A stretch of DNA of 64,000 bases, taken from NCBI GenBank assembly GCA_963755695.1, contig CAVWLB010000010.1, positions 1,240,001-1,304,000 of the forward strand, in the 5' to 3' direction. The notes beneath the pieces are model-generated. The model was not told where the DNA came from. It made no database searches and saw nothing but the letters and a program-made list of their open reading frames with translations. Below are positions 31,597-41,847 of the stretch, piece by piece. This DNA is from QHWT01 sp963755695 (GTDB lineage: Bacteria; Acidobacteriota; Vicinamibacteria; Vicinamibacterales; 2-12-FULL-66-21). The translations under genes and the position numbers were made by a program. Each line of letters starts with the position of its first letter. Within the stretch, counting starts at the first letter, position 1.

Positions 31597-32592
31597 TCAG
31601 ACTGGCCGGTCAACTGGCGGAGGCGCAACCGCCAGCGGCGTCCCGCTTTCGTACCGCCTCCAAACCTCCGACACCGCCTCGGCGAGCGCATCGATGAAGC
31701 GCGGGTGCACGTTGACCGTCGACGCGCGCGCGATCGGAAGGCCAATCTCACGACACACTGCAACGGCCTCCACGTCGAGATCGAACAACACCTCGATGTG
31801 ATCGCAGAGAAACCCCACCGGACAGAGCACCGCCGCCGCGAGCCCCCGCTCGTGCTCCGCGCGCAGATAGTCACAAACGTCGGGCTCGAGCCACGGATCC
31901 TCAGGACGTCCGCTTCGGCTCTGGTAGACGAGGGCCCAGTCGTCGAAGCCCGCCACGCCGGCGATGAGCGCCGCTGACGCGCGCAGGTTCGCCTCGTACG
32001 GATAGCGCGCCGCCATCGGGACCGGAATGCTGTGCGCGGTGAATACCAGCCGCGCGCGCGCGCGGACGTCGGCAGGGAGCGTTTCGAGAGCCTGACGGAT
32101 GTGCTCCACGTTCGCCGCAACGAACCCCGGATCTTCGTGCCAGTCGCCCACGTACACGATGTCGACCGGCGCGTGACCGGCCGACGCGACTGCCTGCTGC
32201 GCGTCGCGCACGTTCTCCTTGTATTGCAGGCAACCGGAGTAGCTGCGCTGCGCGGCAGCCAGTACACCGATCGCGCGCCGCATGCCGCGCCGCGACATGT
32301 CGGTCATCGTGTCGGCGAGATAGGGATGCCAGTTGCGCATCCCAACATGGACGGGAAGCGGGACGCCGCGCTCCCGCAACCGACGCTCGAGCGCGCGCGC
32401 CTGACCCATGGTCAATTCGGTCAGCGGCGAGACGCCGCCAAACATCTCGTAATGATGCGCGACCTCCTCGACCCGCTCGGGCGAGACCCGCCGTCCGCGC
32501 AAAACATTGGCAAGAAACGGCCGGATATCATCGCGGCCTTGTGGTCCGCCAAACGCAACAAGCAGCACCGCGTCAAATGGTGATCTCGCCAT
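31597..32592 (-). CDS. hemH: Ferrochelatase
   Basis: Inserts ferrous iron into protoporphyrin IX or coproporphyrin III, the last metal step of heme synthesis. It has 331 residues: DAVLLVAFGGPQGRDDIRPF at the N-terminus, GGVSPLTELTMGQA, MRNWHPYLADTM, RLVFTAHSIPVPMA with the conserved metal-binding His of the SxHS/AHS motif, VYQSRSGRPEDPWLEPDV and VCPVGFLCDHIEVLFDLDVE with the conserved catalytic Glu region. The family is clear; substrate form (protoporphyrin or coproporphyrin) is not decided. It stands alone on the minus strand, divergent from the MFS gene at 32787; the spacer 32593-32786 is GC-rich and shows only simple repeats of GGGG-type motifs. Confidence 0.93.
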   Translation of the reverse strand: MARSPFDAVLLVAFGGPQGRDDIRPFLANVLRGRRVSPERVEEVAHHYEMFGGVSPLTELTMGQARALERRLRERGVPLPVHVGMRNWHPYLADTMTDMSRRGMRRAIGVLAAAQRSYSGCLQYKENVRDAQQAVASAGHAPVDIVYVGDWHEDPGFVAANVEHIRQALETLPADVRARARLVFTAHSIPVPMAARYPYEANLRASAALIAGVAGFDDWALVYQSRSGRPEDPWLEPDVCDYLRAEHERGLAAAVLCPVGFLCDHIEVLFDLDVEAVAVCREIGLPIARASTVNVHPRFIDALAEAVSEVWRRYESGTPLAVAPPPVDRPV

Positions 32593-32786
32593 TCTGATCC
32601 GCGCTCGTTCGCGGGTGTTCGCCTTTCGACCTGGTCGGCTCAGAACACCCTAGCACTAGGCGCGCACAGCGCGCCTGCGAGGGAGCGGAGCGGGGGTTGG
32701 GGCCCCGCGAGCGACCGAGCCGGGGTATGGGGCAGAGCCCCATCTGAATTTGACCCGCGATTATACGGGCTTGTACGCTGCCGCGG

Positions 32787-34022
32787 ATGTCCCCTTCGCC
32801 GGTGAGCGCGCCGTATGGCGTCGATCCCTCAGGAAATCCCCTCGATCGTTACGGCCTGTCACGCCCGGTGTGGCTGCTTGGGTGGGTCAGTTTCTTTACC
32901 GACACGGCCAGCGAGATGGTCTATCCACTCCTGCCGCTGTTTCTGACCCGCGTGCTTGGTGCCGGCGCGATGTCGCTCGGCGTGATCGAAGGCGTGGCGG
33001 AGGCCGCAAACAGCGTCTTGAAAATCGTTTCGGGATGGCTGGCGGATCGATCGGGGACACCGAAGCGGCTGGTGCTCGCCGGCTACGGCCTCTCGTCACT
33101 CATTCGTCCGCTCATCGCGATCGTGACGTCCTGGCCGCAGGTACTGGCGCTGCGCTTCGGCGATCGTCTCGGGAAGGGCATCCGCACCTCGCCGCGCGAT
33201 GCCATGCTTGCGCGGCTGGCGCCGCCGGATCGGCGTGGACGGATCTACGGCTTCCATCGAGCCATGGATCATGCCGGAGCCGTCGCCGGTCCGCTCGTCG
33301 CCTCGGCGTATCTGTACTTCCATCGTGACGCGTACCGCTCGTTGTTCGCCTGGACGCTCGTCCCCGGCATCATCGTCATCCTGATCTTGTTGCGGGTGCC
33401 CGAGCAGCGACGCGACCAGCACATTGACGCTAACCCGCCCCAAACATCGCGGGGGCGGGTGACGAACCGCTTCTATCTGGCGGTTGCCGTTATCCTGATC
33501 TTTTCGCTTGGCAACGCGAGCGATGCGTTCCTGCTCCTGCGACTCGGCGACCTTGGGGTCGCGAGCGTGTGGATCCCGCTCCTGTGGTCCGCGCTGCACG
33601 TCGTGAAGATGACCTCCTCGGTCGTCGGCGGCACACTGAGCGATCGGCTGGGGCGCCGAACGATGATCGCCCTGGGCTGGCTCTGGTACGCGGCGATCTA
33701 TGCCGCGTTTGGATTCTTCAGCCGGCCTGGAACGGTGATCGCGATCTTTCTCGCGTATGGGCTCTACTTCGGGCTGACCGAGGGAGTGGAGAAGGCCTGG
33801 GTAGCGGACATGGCGCCCGCGGACGCTCGAGGAACCGCGTTCGGGATTTACAACGCGGCGCTTGGCTTCGGGGGACTCGCGGCAAGCCTGCTGTTCGGGG
33901 CCATCTGGACTCGCGTGTCGCCGCGGGCGGCGTTCCTGACGGGCGCGTCGCTCGCGCTCATCGCCAGCGTTTTGTTATACTTAGCATTCCCTGATGCCAA
34001 GAATTCTCGTTACCAACGATGA
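32787..34022 (+). CDS. MFS transporter
   Basis: Inner-membrane secondary transporter with 12 predicted helices in 411 residues. Family features: GWVSFFTDTASEMVYPLLPL in helix 1, the loop-2/3 motif SGWLADRSGTPKRLVLAGYG, GDRLGKGIRTSPRDAML in the third helix region, and the repeated loop SDRLGRRTMIALGW in the second half. GKGIRTSPRDA is typical of a subgroup seen in many soil bacteria and annotated only as MFS; the substrate is unknown. The ATG at 32787 is an early choice. Its last 29 bases overlap the surE start, so the two are translationally linked. Confidence 0.85.
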   Translation: MSPSPVSAPYGVDPSGNPLDRYGLSRPVWLLGWVSFFTDTASEMVYPLLPLFLTRVLGAGAMSLGVIEGVAEAANSVLKIVSGWLADRSGTPKRLVLAGYGLSSLIRPLIAIVTSWPQVLALRFGDRLGKGIRTSPRDAMLARLAPPDRRGRIYGFHRAMDHAGAVAGPLVASAYLYFHRDAYRSLFAWTLVPGIIVILILLRVPEQRRDQHIDANPPQTSRGRVTNRFYLAVAVILIFSLGNASDAFLLLRLGDLGVASVWIPLLWSALHVVKMTSSVVGGTLSDRLGRRTMIALGWLWYAAIYAAFGFFSRPGTVIAIFLAYGLYFGLTEGVEKAWVADMAPADARGTAFGIYNAALGFGGLAASLLFGAIWTRVSPRAAFLTGASLALIASVLLYLAFPDAKNSRYQR

Positions 34023-34752
34023 TGGCGTACGCTCCGAAGGGATCTACGCTCTCGCGGACGCCCTGCGTCCTCTCGGCGACGTCGTTATCGTCGCCCCTCA
34101 CGTCGAAGCCAGCGCCATCGGCCACGCGCTGACCCTCCGCCGGCCGCTCCGGCTGGAAACGGTCAGAGACGGAGTCTACGAGGTCGATGGAACGCCCAGC
34201 GACTGCGTCAATATTGCGGTAACCAAGCTGTACACGACGCTGCCGGATCTGGTCGTGTCGGGCATCAACAAGGGATTCAATCTCGGCGACGACATCACCT
34301 ATTCAGGAACCGTGGCAGGGGCGATGGAAGGGGCTCTCCTCGGCATCGCCAGTATTGCCGTCTCGCTCGCACGCAGCCGCAACGGCTACGATTTCGGACC
34401 GTCGGCGGCCGCAGCGGCTTCCGTCGCCGCGCTGACCCTTCGCAACCGTCTGCCGCCGCGAACCTTTCTCAACATCAACGTCCCGTCAGGCCAGCCAAAA
34501 GGATCGCGCTGGACCGTACAGGCCAAGCGCAACCACATCACGATTGTCGACGAGCGATGCGATCCACGCGGCCAGAATTATTACTGGATCGAAGAAGGGC
34601 AGAACGACTGGGAACCGCACGATCGATCCGACTATCAGGCGGTGCGTGACGGGTTCGTTTCCGTCACGCCTCTCCAGCCCGATCTGACTGACTACACCGC
34701 GTTGTCGGCGCTCGAACATCTGCCGCTCGATTCCGAGGCGCCGGTTAAATAA
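33994..34752 (+). CDS. surE: 5'/3'-nucleotidase SurE
   Basis: Metal-dependent phosphatase that acts on nucleoside monophosphates and is tied to stationary-phase survival. It has 252 residues, the family size. Motifs: MPRILVTNDDGVRSEGIYAL with the metal-binding Asp pair at residues 9-10, DGTPSDCVNIAV, PDLVVSGINKGFNLGDDITY with Ser and Asn of the active site, SGTVAGAMEGALLGI, and NINVPSG in the C-terminal half. The start ATG 33994 lies inside the end of the MFS gene (29-base overlap in another frame). Confidence 0.95.
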   Translation: MPRILVTNDDGVRSEGIYALADALRPLGDVVIVAPHVEASAIGHALTLRRPLRLETVRDGVYEVDGTPSDCVNIAVTKLYTTLPDLVVSGINKGFNLGDDITYSGTVAGAMEGALLGIASIAVSLARSRNGYDFGPSAAAAASVAALTLRNRLPPRTFLNINVPSGQPKGSRWTVQAKRNHITIVDERCDPRGQNYYWIEEGQNDWEPHDRSDYQAVRDGFVSVTPLQPDLTDYTALSALEHLPLDSEAPVK

Positions 34753-34850
34753 TGCATCGGCTTCAGGCTTCGGCTTCGGGCTTCGGGCTTCGGGCTTCGG
34801 GCTTCGGAAGCCTGAAGCCTGGAGCCTGGAGCCTGGAGCCTGGAGCCCCG
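34753..34850. repeat. Tandem GCTTCGG/GCCTGGA repeats between convergent genes
   Basis: About five copies of GGGCTTCGG-like units are followed by copies of AGCCTGGAGCC. The halves GGCTTCAGGCTTC and GAAGCCTGAAGCC are complementary, so the whole spacer can fold into a long imperfect hairpin that may terminate both surE and the GH30 gene. Confidence 0.75.
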
Positions 34851-36678
34851 TTAGTTTTCAACCCAGAATTCGATCGAGTACGCCGGCACGGTGACCGGGA
34901 GAGCAGATCCACTCACGGTCCCGAGATTCACGTTCGCGCGCGTCGCATTGTACCGGTGCCCGGTGAACTGGCGGGCGGCCCCGAGCAGCGCGATGTCGAA
35001 GGTGTACGACGCGTTGCTTCGGTTGGTCAGGGCGATCGTGAGCTTGCCCGCGGGTGAGCGCCACGCCATGATCCGCTGGTTCGGCCTCAGCACGGTTTCG
35101 TCCACGTGGTAGCGGACGGAATTCCACGGCATGTACTTCAGGAATCCCGCTATCGCGTGCCAGTTCGTCTTGACGTAGTCGAAGTGTCCCTTGTCGATGT
35201 TCGAGTACTTCGTGAAATCGTCGTCGTCATAGGGCCGCCACAAGCCGAGCGCGTATCCCTCCGCTTCGCTGTTGTAGGTCGGTTTCAACGCGTGCAGCCA
35301 GAACCAGGTCGGCGAGTTCTCGAACGTCATCCAGTTCATGATCGACTGCGCCGTGTTCAGCATCCGGTCGACGCTGGTGCCGTCCGAGAGATATTCGAAC
35401 TCGTTGTTGAAGACCGGCTTGTTGAACCTGTTGCTGTTGAACGTCAGGCGATCGGTGATCTGCTCGTTGGAGCTGGTGCCGATCCGATGCCACGTCCAGC
35501 CGTCCACGTAAGAGAGAGTCGCGGGATCGCCCTGAATCAACTTCGAACCGATGCCCGTCTGTCCGCCCTGGCTGTTGTCGTGGATGAAAATCTGCGGATA
35601 GGCTGCCTTGACCTTCGGCGCCACGTGGCGGAAGGTGTCGTAGTACCTGCTGATCGGTATAGGGCGTGTAGGAGTAGGTCTTGTTGTACGAGTATTTCGG
35701 CTCGTTCTGCAGGCCGAACATCGTGACCGGAATGCCGTTGTCGGTGAGGTAGCGGAGATCGCGCACCACCGAGTCGGCAAAATCGGACAGGAACACGTCG
35801 TCAAACTGCTTGAGCGAGCCGCCAATGAAGCTGTTCGTACTCTTCCAGTAGGGGCCCGGCGACCAGTATTCGACCGAAGCGCCCTGCATTCCCGACTGCT
35901 GCATCATCTCGCGCAGCTCGGCCATCTGCCCCGGATAACGCTCCACGATGTTCTGACGATCGAACGTGAGGCCGCGAACGTAGAGGCCCATGGCCAGCCG
36001 CGCGTATCGGAACCCCTTGAGTAGTTGCGAATAGAAGCGCGTTCTCTCGGTGGTCGTCAGATCGTGCGGCACTCCCGAGACCTTCGCCGGCAGACCGTTA
36101 TTGCCCGATCCGATACTGTCTGCCTGCACCTCGACCCCGAGGCCGAGAATCGTCTGTTTCTTGAGGTTCGTAACGGTGTAGGCGTGGTCGCTGCGAACGA
36201 ACCGGATGGCATCTGCAATGACGTAGGTTCCCGTGGCTTCGTCCGAGAGCGTCACCGAGCCGCTGGTTCCCGCGGAAAAGGTGAACGCCCCGAGCGACAT
36301 CCAGTCGCCATTCCAAGCCTGTCGCTGGTCGACGCGAACCACCCTGGTGCCCGTCGCAGACGTCACAGTAAACGGCGCGTCCGGGGCCCGGTTGGCCAGG
36401 CCATCAGGCAGGCGGTAGTAGACGACGTAGCGGCCTGTCTCGGGAAGGTTAGGCCTCCAACGGATCCAGTTGGCGCCGGTGCCGCCGCTGGCGGCAACGG
36501 AGTAGTTTGACCCCAGGAAGTTCGGCCTCGAGGTGGACACGCCCCAGGTGCCGGCGGTGACCGCGCTGACGTTGTCCACGATCACTTGCCTCGTCTGTGC
36601 TTCCGCGTTCGACACATTCGAGACTGCACTGCCAAGCAAAACGACACTCATGATGATCAAGCGCACCTGTAGCGTCAT
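34851..36678 (-). CDS. Secreted GH30-like glycoside hydrolase with N-terminal golvesin-type domain, one frameshift
   Basis: Exported retaining beta-glycosidase of clan GH-A. ATG 36678 gives a signal peptide (LIIMSVVLLGSAVSNVSNAE). Residues ~30-165 form a beta-sandwich of the golvesin/xly C-terminal type (WIRWRPNLPETGRYVVYYRL, ATGTYVIADAIRFV). The GH30-like barrel follows: ILGLGVEVQADSIGSGNNGL, KGFRYARLAMGLYVRGL, and the acid/base motif MFGLQNEPKYS (Glu near residue 326, codon 35701-35703). An indel near 35655 moves the reading to the lower frame with HDNSQGGQTG and the nucleophile motif FNNEFEY (Glu at 35400-35402). The C-terminal beta domain ends in LPVTVPAYSIEFWVEN. Exact activity (glucuronoxylanase, glucosylceramidase-like or other) is not determinable. 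Confidence 0.82.
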
Positions 36679-36897
36679 GTCGACTCCTCGCGTGTGGCGC
36701 TGAGAGACAGGCGGCCTGAAGTTGTTGATTCGTTCAGCGCCCGCGAGTTCGCTCAGCGTGGTTGCTGTTTGGTTGCACCGAGCGATAGGGCAAGCGCGGG
36801 GCCGTGAGCGCTGGCGCGCGGATCGATCGCGCTAAGTTGCGGACGCTGTGGTGGATCCGACGAGAGAGGGGGGACGTGATTGGCGGCGCCGATTGCC

Positions 36898-36930
36898 GTG
36901 AGGGCTATCCGAAAGGATAGCCACTCTCAC
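36898..36930 (+). promoter_or_regulatory. GAAA-tetraloop hairpin in the 413-bp spacer 36679-37091
   Basis: GGCTATCC-GAAA-GGATAGCC forms a perfect 8-bp stem; outside it GTGAG (36898-36902) pairs with CTCAC (36926-36930) across a 3-base bulge. It lies about 160 bases before the FHA-sigma54 activator gene, in the spacer between divergent genes. No U-tract follows, so it is more like a structured leader than a terminator. The rest of the spacer shows no gene. Confidence 0.55.
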
Positions 36931-37091
36931 CGATCGATGAGGAGCCCTGGCGACTAGTCGGTGTTGGAGATCGTGCTTCGAACTAAACTTGCTTGATGTG
37001 CTTGACGGAGACCTGTTTCCACTTCACGATGCATCCGTCCGTACGTCGTCGGTGATAATGCGTTTTCGGTGAATTCCCGCGGGCGAAATTC

Positions 37092-39005
37092 ATGGTAGAC
37101 GCTGTCGCTTCGAAATTGGTCCTGATCGGCGGCGTTCTCACCGGCGAAGTATTTCCCCTCGACACCGACGAAGTCACTCTCGGTCGCGATGCCGATAACA
37201 CGATCGGCATTCCGGACGGAGCGATATCGCGCCGCCACTGCACCTTCATCCGCGACGCGGCAGGATGGCGAGTCCGCGATCTCGAGAGCTCCAACGGCAC
37301 CTTCGTCAACGACGTTCAGGTCCGGAATCATCTCCTCGCCGATGGCGACCATGTCGCCGCCGGCGAGTCGGTGCTGCTTTTCGTGCACGGCAGTCCGGCC
37401 CCGGCATCGACGGTCGTTCTCGACGAACAGGAGCGATCGGGCGAGACCACGTGCTTCGTGCCGGATATAGCGGCATACCTTCGCTCCAAGCCGCAGTCGT
37501 CTGGGGAACGCCGGCGGTCGGAGGAGGGCCTGCGGGTGCTGCTTGGGATCAGCACGGTCGTGAACTCCATTCGCGACGAGGCACGCTTGTGCCGGGAACT
37601 GCTGGACCTTCTTTTCGAGGCCGTTCCGGCTGAGGAAGGAGCGATTCTGCGGCCAGGCGCTGGCGACGAACTTGTGGTGGAGGCGGTTCGACCGGATCGC
37701 GCGCAGGGATCCGTGCAGGTGAGCGCTACCATGGTTCGCCGTGCAGTCAGGGAGAGCCTCGGTGTTCTCAGCACCGAAAGCGGTGGAGGAGACCACCAGC
37801 GGTCAATGTCCTCGGTCGCTTCCAGCAACTCTCGGTCGCTCATGGCCGTACCGATCAGTGTTCACGACACGGCCCTGGCGGCAATCTACCTCGCCACGGC
37901 TCCGGGGGCAGCATTCACCGAGGATCATCTCGAACTTGTCACGGCGGTCGGCCGCATCTCGGCGATGGCCATCAACAACGTAAGGCAGATGACCGCCCTG
38001 GAACGCGAGACCGATCGTCTCCAGGCAAGCCTGCACCTCTCGCACCAGATGGTGGGGGAGAGCGCTCCGGTGCGTGAGGTTTACTCCACGATTGCCAAGG
38101 TCGCGCGCGTCGACACCACCGTGCTCATCACCGGCGAGACGGGCACCGGGAAGGAGCTGGCGGCCCGAGCGATACATTTCAACAGTTCGCGCGCACGCCG
38201 GCCGTTTGTCGCGATCAACTGTGCGGCGCTCGCGGAAAGCCTGCTCGAGAGCGAGCTGTTCGGCCATGAACGCGGCGCCTTCACGGGCGCGCTCGCGCAG
38301 AAGAAAGGCAAGCTGGAACTGGCGGACGGCGGGACTGTATTCCTCGACGAAATCGGCGAACTCGCGCCGCCGCTTCAGAGCAAGCTGCTGCGGGTGCTTC
38401 AGGAACGTGAACTCGAGCGCGTCGGCGGCACCCGTCCAATCAAGGTCGACGTCCGCGTCCTGTCGGCGACCAATCGTGACCTGCCCGCGGAGGTATCCTC
38501 CGGCACGTTCCGGCGGGACCTGTATTTTCGTCTGGCGGTCGTCTCGGTCCGGTTACCCGCGCTGCGCGAGCGGCTCGATGACGTGCCGGTGCTCGCGCGG
38601 CATTTCCTGTCGGTCTGCGCGCGCAAATGCGGCCGTCGGGTGACCCGAATCTCGCCTGCCGCGATGCAGCGGATGCTCGGATACGGCTGGCCGGGCAACG
38701 TCCGCGAGCTTGAAAACGCGATCGAACGGGCCATCGTGATGGGCTCGACCGACGAAATCCTGCCCGAGGATCTTCCGGACTCGCTCATCGAAGCGGTATC
38801 GCCAGCGGACCGTCAGGGCAGTTCGACGGAAGATCTCCAGGAGCGGATTGTCGACGCGAAGCGCCGCGCGGTGCTCGAGGCGTTCCACAAAGCGGGACGC
38901 AATTACACCCAGGCGGCAAAGCTCCTTGGCGTTCATCCGAACTACCTGCACCGCCTGATACGGAATCTGGACATGAAGGCCGAGCTCGAAAAGACGGTGG
39001 TCTGA
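37092..39005 (+). CDS. FHA-GAF sigma-54-dependent transcriptional activator
   Basis: Cytoplasmic enhancer-binding protein that remodels sigma-54 RNA polymerase. Domains in its 637 residues: FHA at about 8-95 (EVTLGRDADNTIGIPDGAIS, RRHCTFI, SSNGTFVND), which reads phosphothreonine; GAF at about 150-300; AAA+ at about 320-550 with Walker A ITGETGTGKELAARAIH, the sigma-54-contact loop ERGAFTGALAQKKG and Walker B GGTVFLDEIGELAP; and a Fis-type helix-turn-helix at the C-terminus (GRNYTQAAKLLGVHPNYLHR). The next gene is a Ser/Thr kinase that starts directly after the stop, so the kinase may phosphorylate a partner recognised by the FHA domain. Sigma-54 target promoters were not identified. Confidence 0.93.
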   Translation: MVDAVASKLVLIGGVLTGEVFPLDTDEVTLGRDADNTIGIPDGAISRRHCTFIRDAAGWRVRDLESSNGTFVNDVQVRNHLLADGDHVAAGESVLLFVHGSPAPASTVVLDEQERSGETTCFVPDIAAYLRSKPQSSGERRRSEEGLRVLLGISTVVNSIRDEARLCRELLDLLFEAVPAEEGAILRPGAGDELVVEAVRPDRAQGSVQVSATMVRRAVRESLGVLSTESGGGDHQRSMSSVASSNSRSLMAVPISVHDTALAAIYLATAPGAAFTEDHLELVTAVGRISAMAINNVRQMTALERETDRLQASLHLSHQMVGESAPVREVYSTIAKVARVDTTVLITGETGTGKELAARAIHFNSSRARRPFVAINCAALAESLLESELFGHERGAFTGALAQKKGKLELADGGTVFLDEIGELAPPLQSKLLRVLQERELERVGGTRPIKVDVRVLSATNRDLPAEVSSGTFRRDLYFRLAVVSVRLPALRERLDDVPVLARHFLSVCARKCGRRVTRISPAAMQRMLGYGWPGNVRELENAIERAIVMGSTDEILPEDLPDSLIEAVSPADRQGSSTEDLQERIVDAKRRAVLEAFHKAGRNYTQAAKLLGVHPNYLHRLIRNLDMKAELEKTVV

Positions 39006-41652
39006 GTGCCACTCGAGCCGGGCGACACACTCGGGCCGTACGTCGTCATCGCCCCGATCGGGGCTGGCGGCATGGGAGAGGTGTACAAGGCGCGCGACAC
39101 ACGCCTCGACCGCATCGTCGCGCTGAAAGTGATCACCAGCGGGCTCAGCATCCTGTCCGAATTTCGCCACCGTTTCGCGCGCGAGGCGCGCGCGATTGCC
39201 GCGCTCAATCATCCGCACATCTGCACGCTGTACGACACGGGCCATCAGGACGGCAGGGACTTCCTGGTGCTCGAATACCTCGAGGGGGAAGCGCTCGCCG
39301 CACGTCTGAGGCGTGGTCCTCTTCCAAGACGTGAGCTCGTCGGCGTCGCGACCGAGATTGCCGAGGCTCTCGCCTACGCCCATCGTCAAGGCATCGTCCA
39401 TCGCGATCTGAAGCCGGCAAACGTGCTGTTGACCCGGTCCGGCAGCGCAAAGTTGCTCGATTTCGGGGTCGCTACCATGCGTGCGGCAAGCGCACGCACC
39501 GAAGCCGTCTCTAGCGCTAGCACAGCGCCGCTGGCGTCTAGGGAACAGGGAATCGTGGGTACCCTGAACTATCTCGCACCAGAGCGTTTCGACGGCCGCC
39601 AGGCGGATACGCGGTCCGATATCTTTGCGTTCGGCGCCACCTTGTACGAAATGGCCACCGGGCGGAAGCCATTCGAAGGAAAGGGTGAAGCACGGCTGAT
39701 CGCGTCGATCCTCTCCTCGGAGCCGCAACCGATCGATCCCTCGGCCGGCATCCCCGAGGATTTTCAGTGGCTCGTGCAGAACTGCCTGGTCAAGGATCCG
39801 GACGCCCGTTGGCAGTCAATGGACGATGCGGCGAAGGTGCTCAGAGGGATAACTCTCACACCGCCCACAGCCGCCGCTCGCCCCGATCGCCGGACCCTTG
39901 CCGTCTGGGTGGTGACCGCGGCATTGATCGGCGCAGCGATGGCCACGGGGGTTTTGCTCCTGCGCCGCCCGGCATCCCCGGCATCCCTCGGACGGGGTGA
40001 TCTCCACCTGCCGGTGAGCTTGTCAGTGCTTCCACCATCCGCCGTCACGTTCGGATTGACGGAATCGAGCTTGAGGAGCGCGCAGTTTGCAGTGTCTCCC
40101 GACGGACAGGCCATCGTTTTCGTCGGTTCGAACCAGGGACGGCATCAGCTCTGGCTCCGGGAGCTCACTCGCACCGAGCCTCGGTCCATTCCAGGTACCT
40201 GACGGAGCAACGTACCCATTCTGGTCCGCCGACGGCAAGTCCATTGGATTCTTTGCCGATCATTTCCTGAAGAAGGTGGGGTTGACCGGCAGGGCATCCC
40301 AGATCATTTGCAAGGCACCAAGCGGGCGGGGAGGAGCGTGGCGGGAAGACGGCACCATCGTGTTCTCGAGCGATGCGTCGACCGCGCTTTCACGCACCGA
40401 CGCGAGTGGCATGACGCCGGTGGAGTTCACCCGGCTTGCCACCGGACATCTGGCGCACCGGTGGCCTCAATTCCTGCCAGACGGTCGAGTGCTGTTCTTC
40501 GTGCGCAGTGCCGACACCGAGGTGCAGGGGGTGTACGTCGCGTCGATTGAAAGGCCGCAGGAACCGCACCGGGTCCTTGCGACCGGCAGCAGCGCCATCT
40601 ATGCTGCCGGCCGTCTGTTGTTCGTGGTCGACGGCGAGCTCGTTGCGCAGCCCTTCGACCTGGGAAAGTTGCGGTTGTCCGGAGAAGCCGGGCCTCTCGG
40701 TCTGAAGGCCAGTGCGTCGAGCACGCTAATCTCCGCCGTCTCGGCCTCGAATCAGAACATCCTCGCGACATGGAGCAGCGCGGGAGCGACGAGCGAACTG
40801 GTCTGGCACGATCGCGATGGCCATCGACTCGGAATCGCCGACGGGCCGCAGGACTACGTGGATTTCCGCCTGTCACCGGACGACCAGCGTCTTGCGCTCT
40901 CGCGCGTGGACTCCGTGTCGAACACACCTGATCTGTCGGTCCTGGACCTCGAACGATCATCGCTGACCCTGCTTTCATCTTCGTCGCAAACTGACGCCTC
41001 CCCGGTTTGGTCCGCCGATGGTGAGCGCCTCATATTTCGATCGAACCGTCGGGGCCTTCATGATCTGTTTGAAAGACCGTCGCACGGCGGTGACGCCGAT
41101 CACTTGCTCTACTCATCGGGCTTCGGCATGTATCCAACCGACTGGTCGCCCGACGAAAATACCGTGATCTTTCATGGCCTGAGTCTGTCGACCAAACACG
41201 ACATCTGGGCTTTCGATCGCCCGACCGGTTCGGTCCGTCCGTTGGTTCGAACCCCTGCCGACGAGGCGCAAGGGCAGCTCGCCGGCAACCGCCTGGCCTA
41301 TATATCGAACGAATCCGGCACCCTGCAGGTCTACGTTCGATCCTTTCGCGGCGCGGGAGCGACTAACGTGTCCGGCAACGGCGGCTTCGATCCTCGCTGG
41401 CGCGCCGACGGACGCGAGCTGTTCTTCATTTCAGCCGATGGAACGTTGATAGCGGTGGATGTTTCAAGCGACGATCCGCCACGACCCGGATTGGCTCGGC
41501 CGCTCTTCCAAACACCGATCCACGGGGTCAGCGCGCCGTACTTGAGCAGTTTCGTGGTCACCCGAGACGGGCGCAAATTCCTGATCAAGGAACCCGTCCA
41601 ACCGATGGAATCCTTACCGATCACCGTCACGCTGGGGTGGCCGAAGGGGTAG
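39006..41652 (+). CDS. Transmembrane Ser/Thr protein kinase with C-terminal TolB-like propeller, one frameshift
   Basis: GTG 39006 begins immediately after the activator's TGA, so translation is coupled. Kinase domain at about 10-280: IGAGGMGEVYKARDTRLDRI (Gly loop), VALKVI (ATP Lys), IVHRDLKPANVLLT (catalytic loop), LDFGVATM (DFG), GTLNYLAPERFDG. One membrane helix follows (AVWVVTAALIGAAMATGVLL), then an extracytoplasmic propeller with TolB/PD40 repeats such as AQFAVSPDGQAIVFVGSN, PVWSADGERLIFRSNRRG and PTDWSPDENTVIFHG. An indel near 40195 breaks the frame; the second frame runs to stop 41652. Total length is about 880 residues. This kinase-propeller architecture is abundant in Acidobacteriota and probably senses an external signal. 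Confidence 0.88.
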
Positions 41653-41847
41653 GTGCGGATCGCGAAAAAGATTGGCCCAAATTCCGGCCGTACCGATGTA
41701 CAATATGTGAACCGTAATTCAGAATATCGGAACGGCTGGCTGGGAGAGCCCTGCTGCAATCTCTTCGGTGTTCGTTGGCTGCCTGCCAAAGAACGCGGCT
41801 TGCACGCCCTCGCCTCGCACCACCATTTTATCCAACAGGGAAGGACG

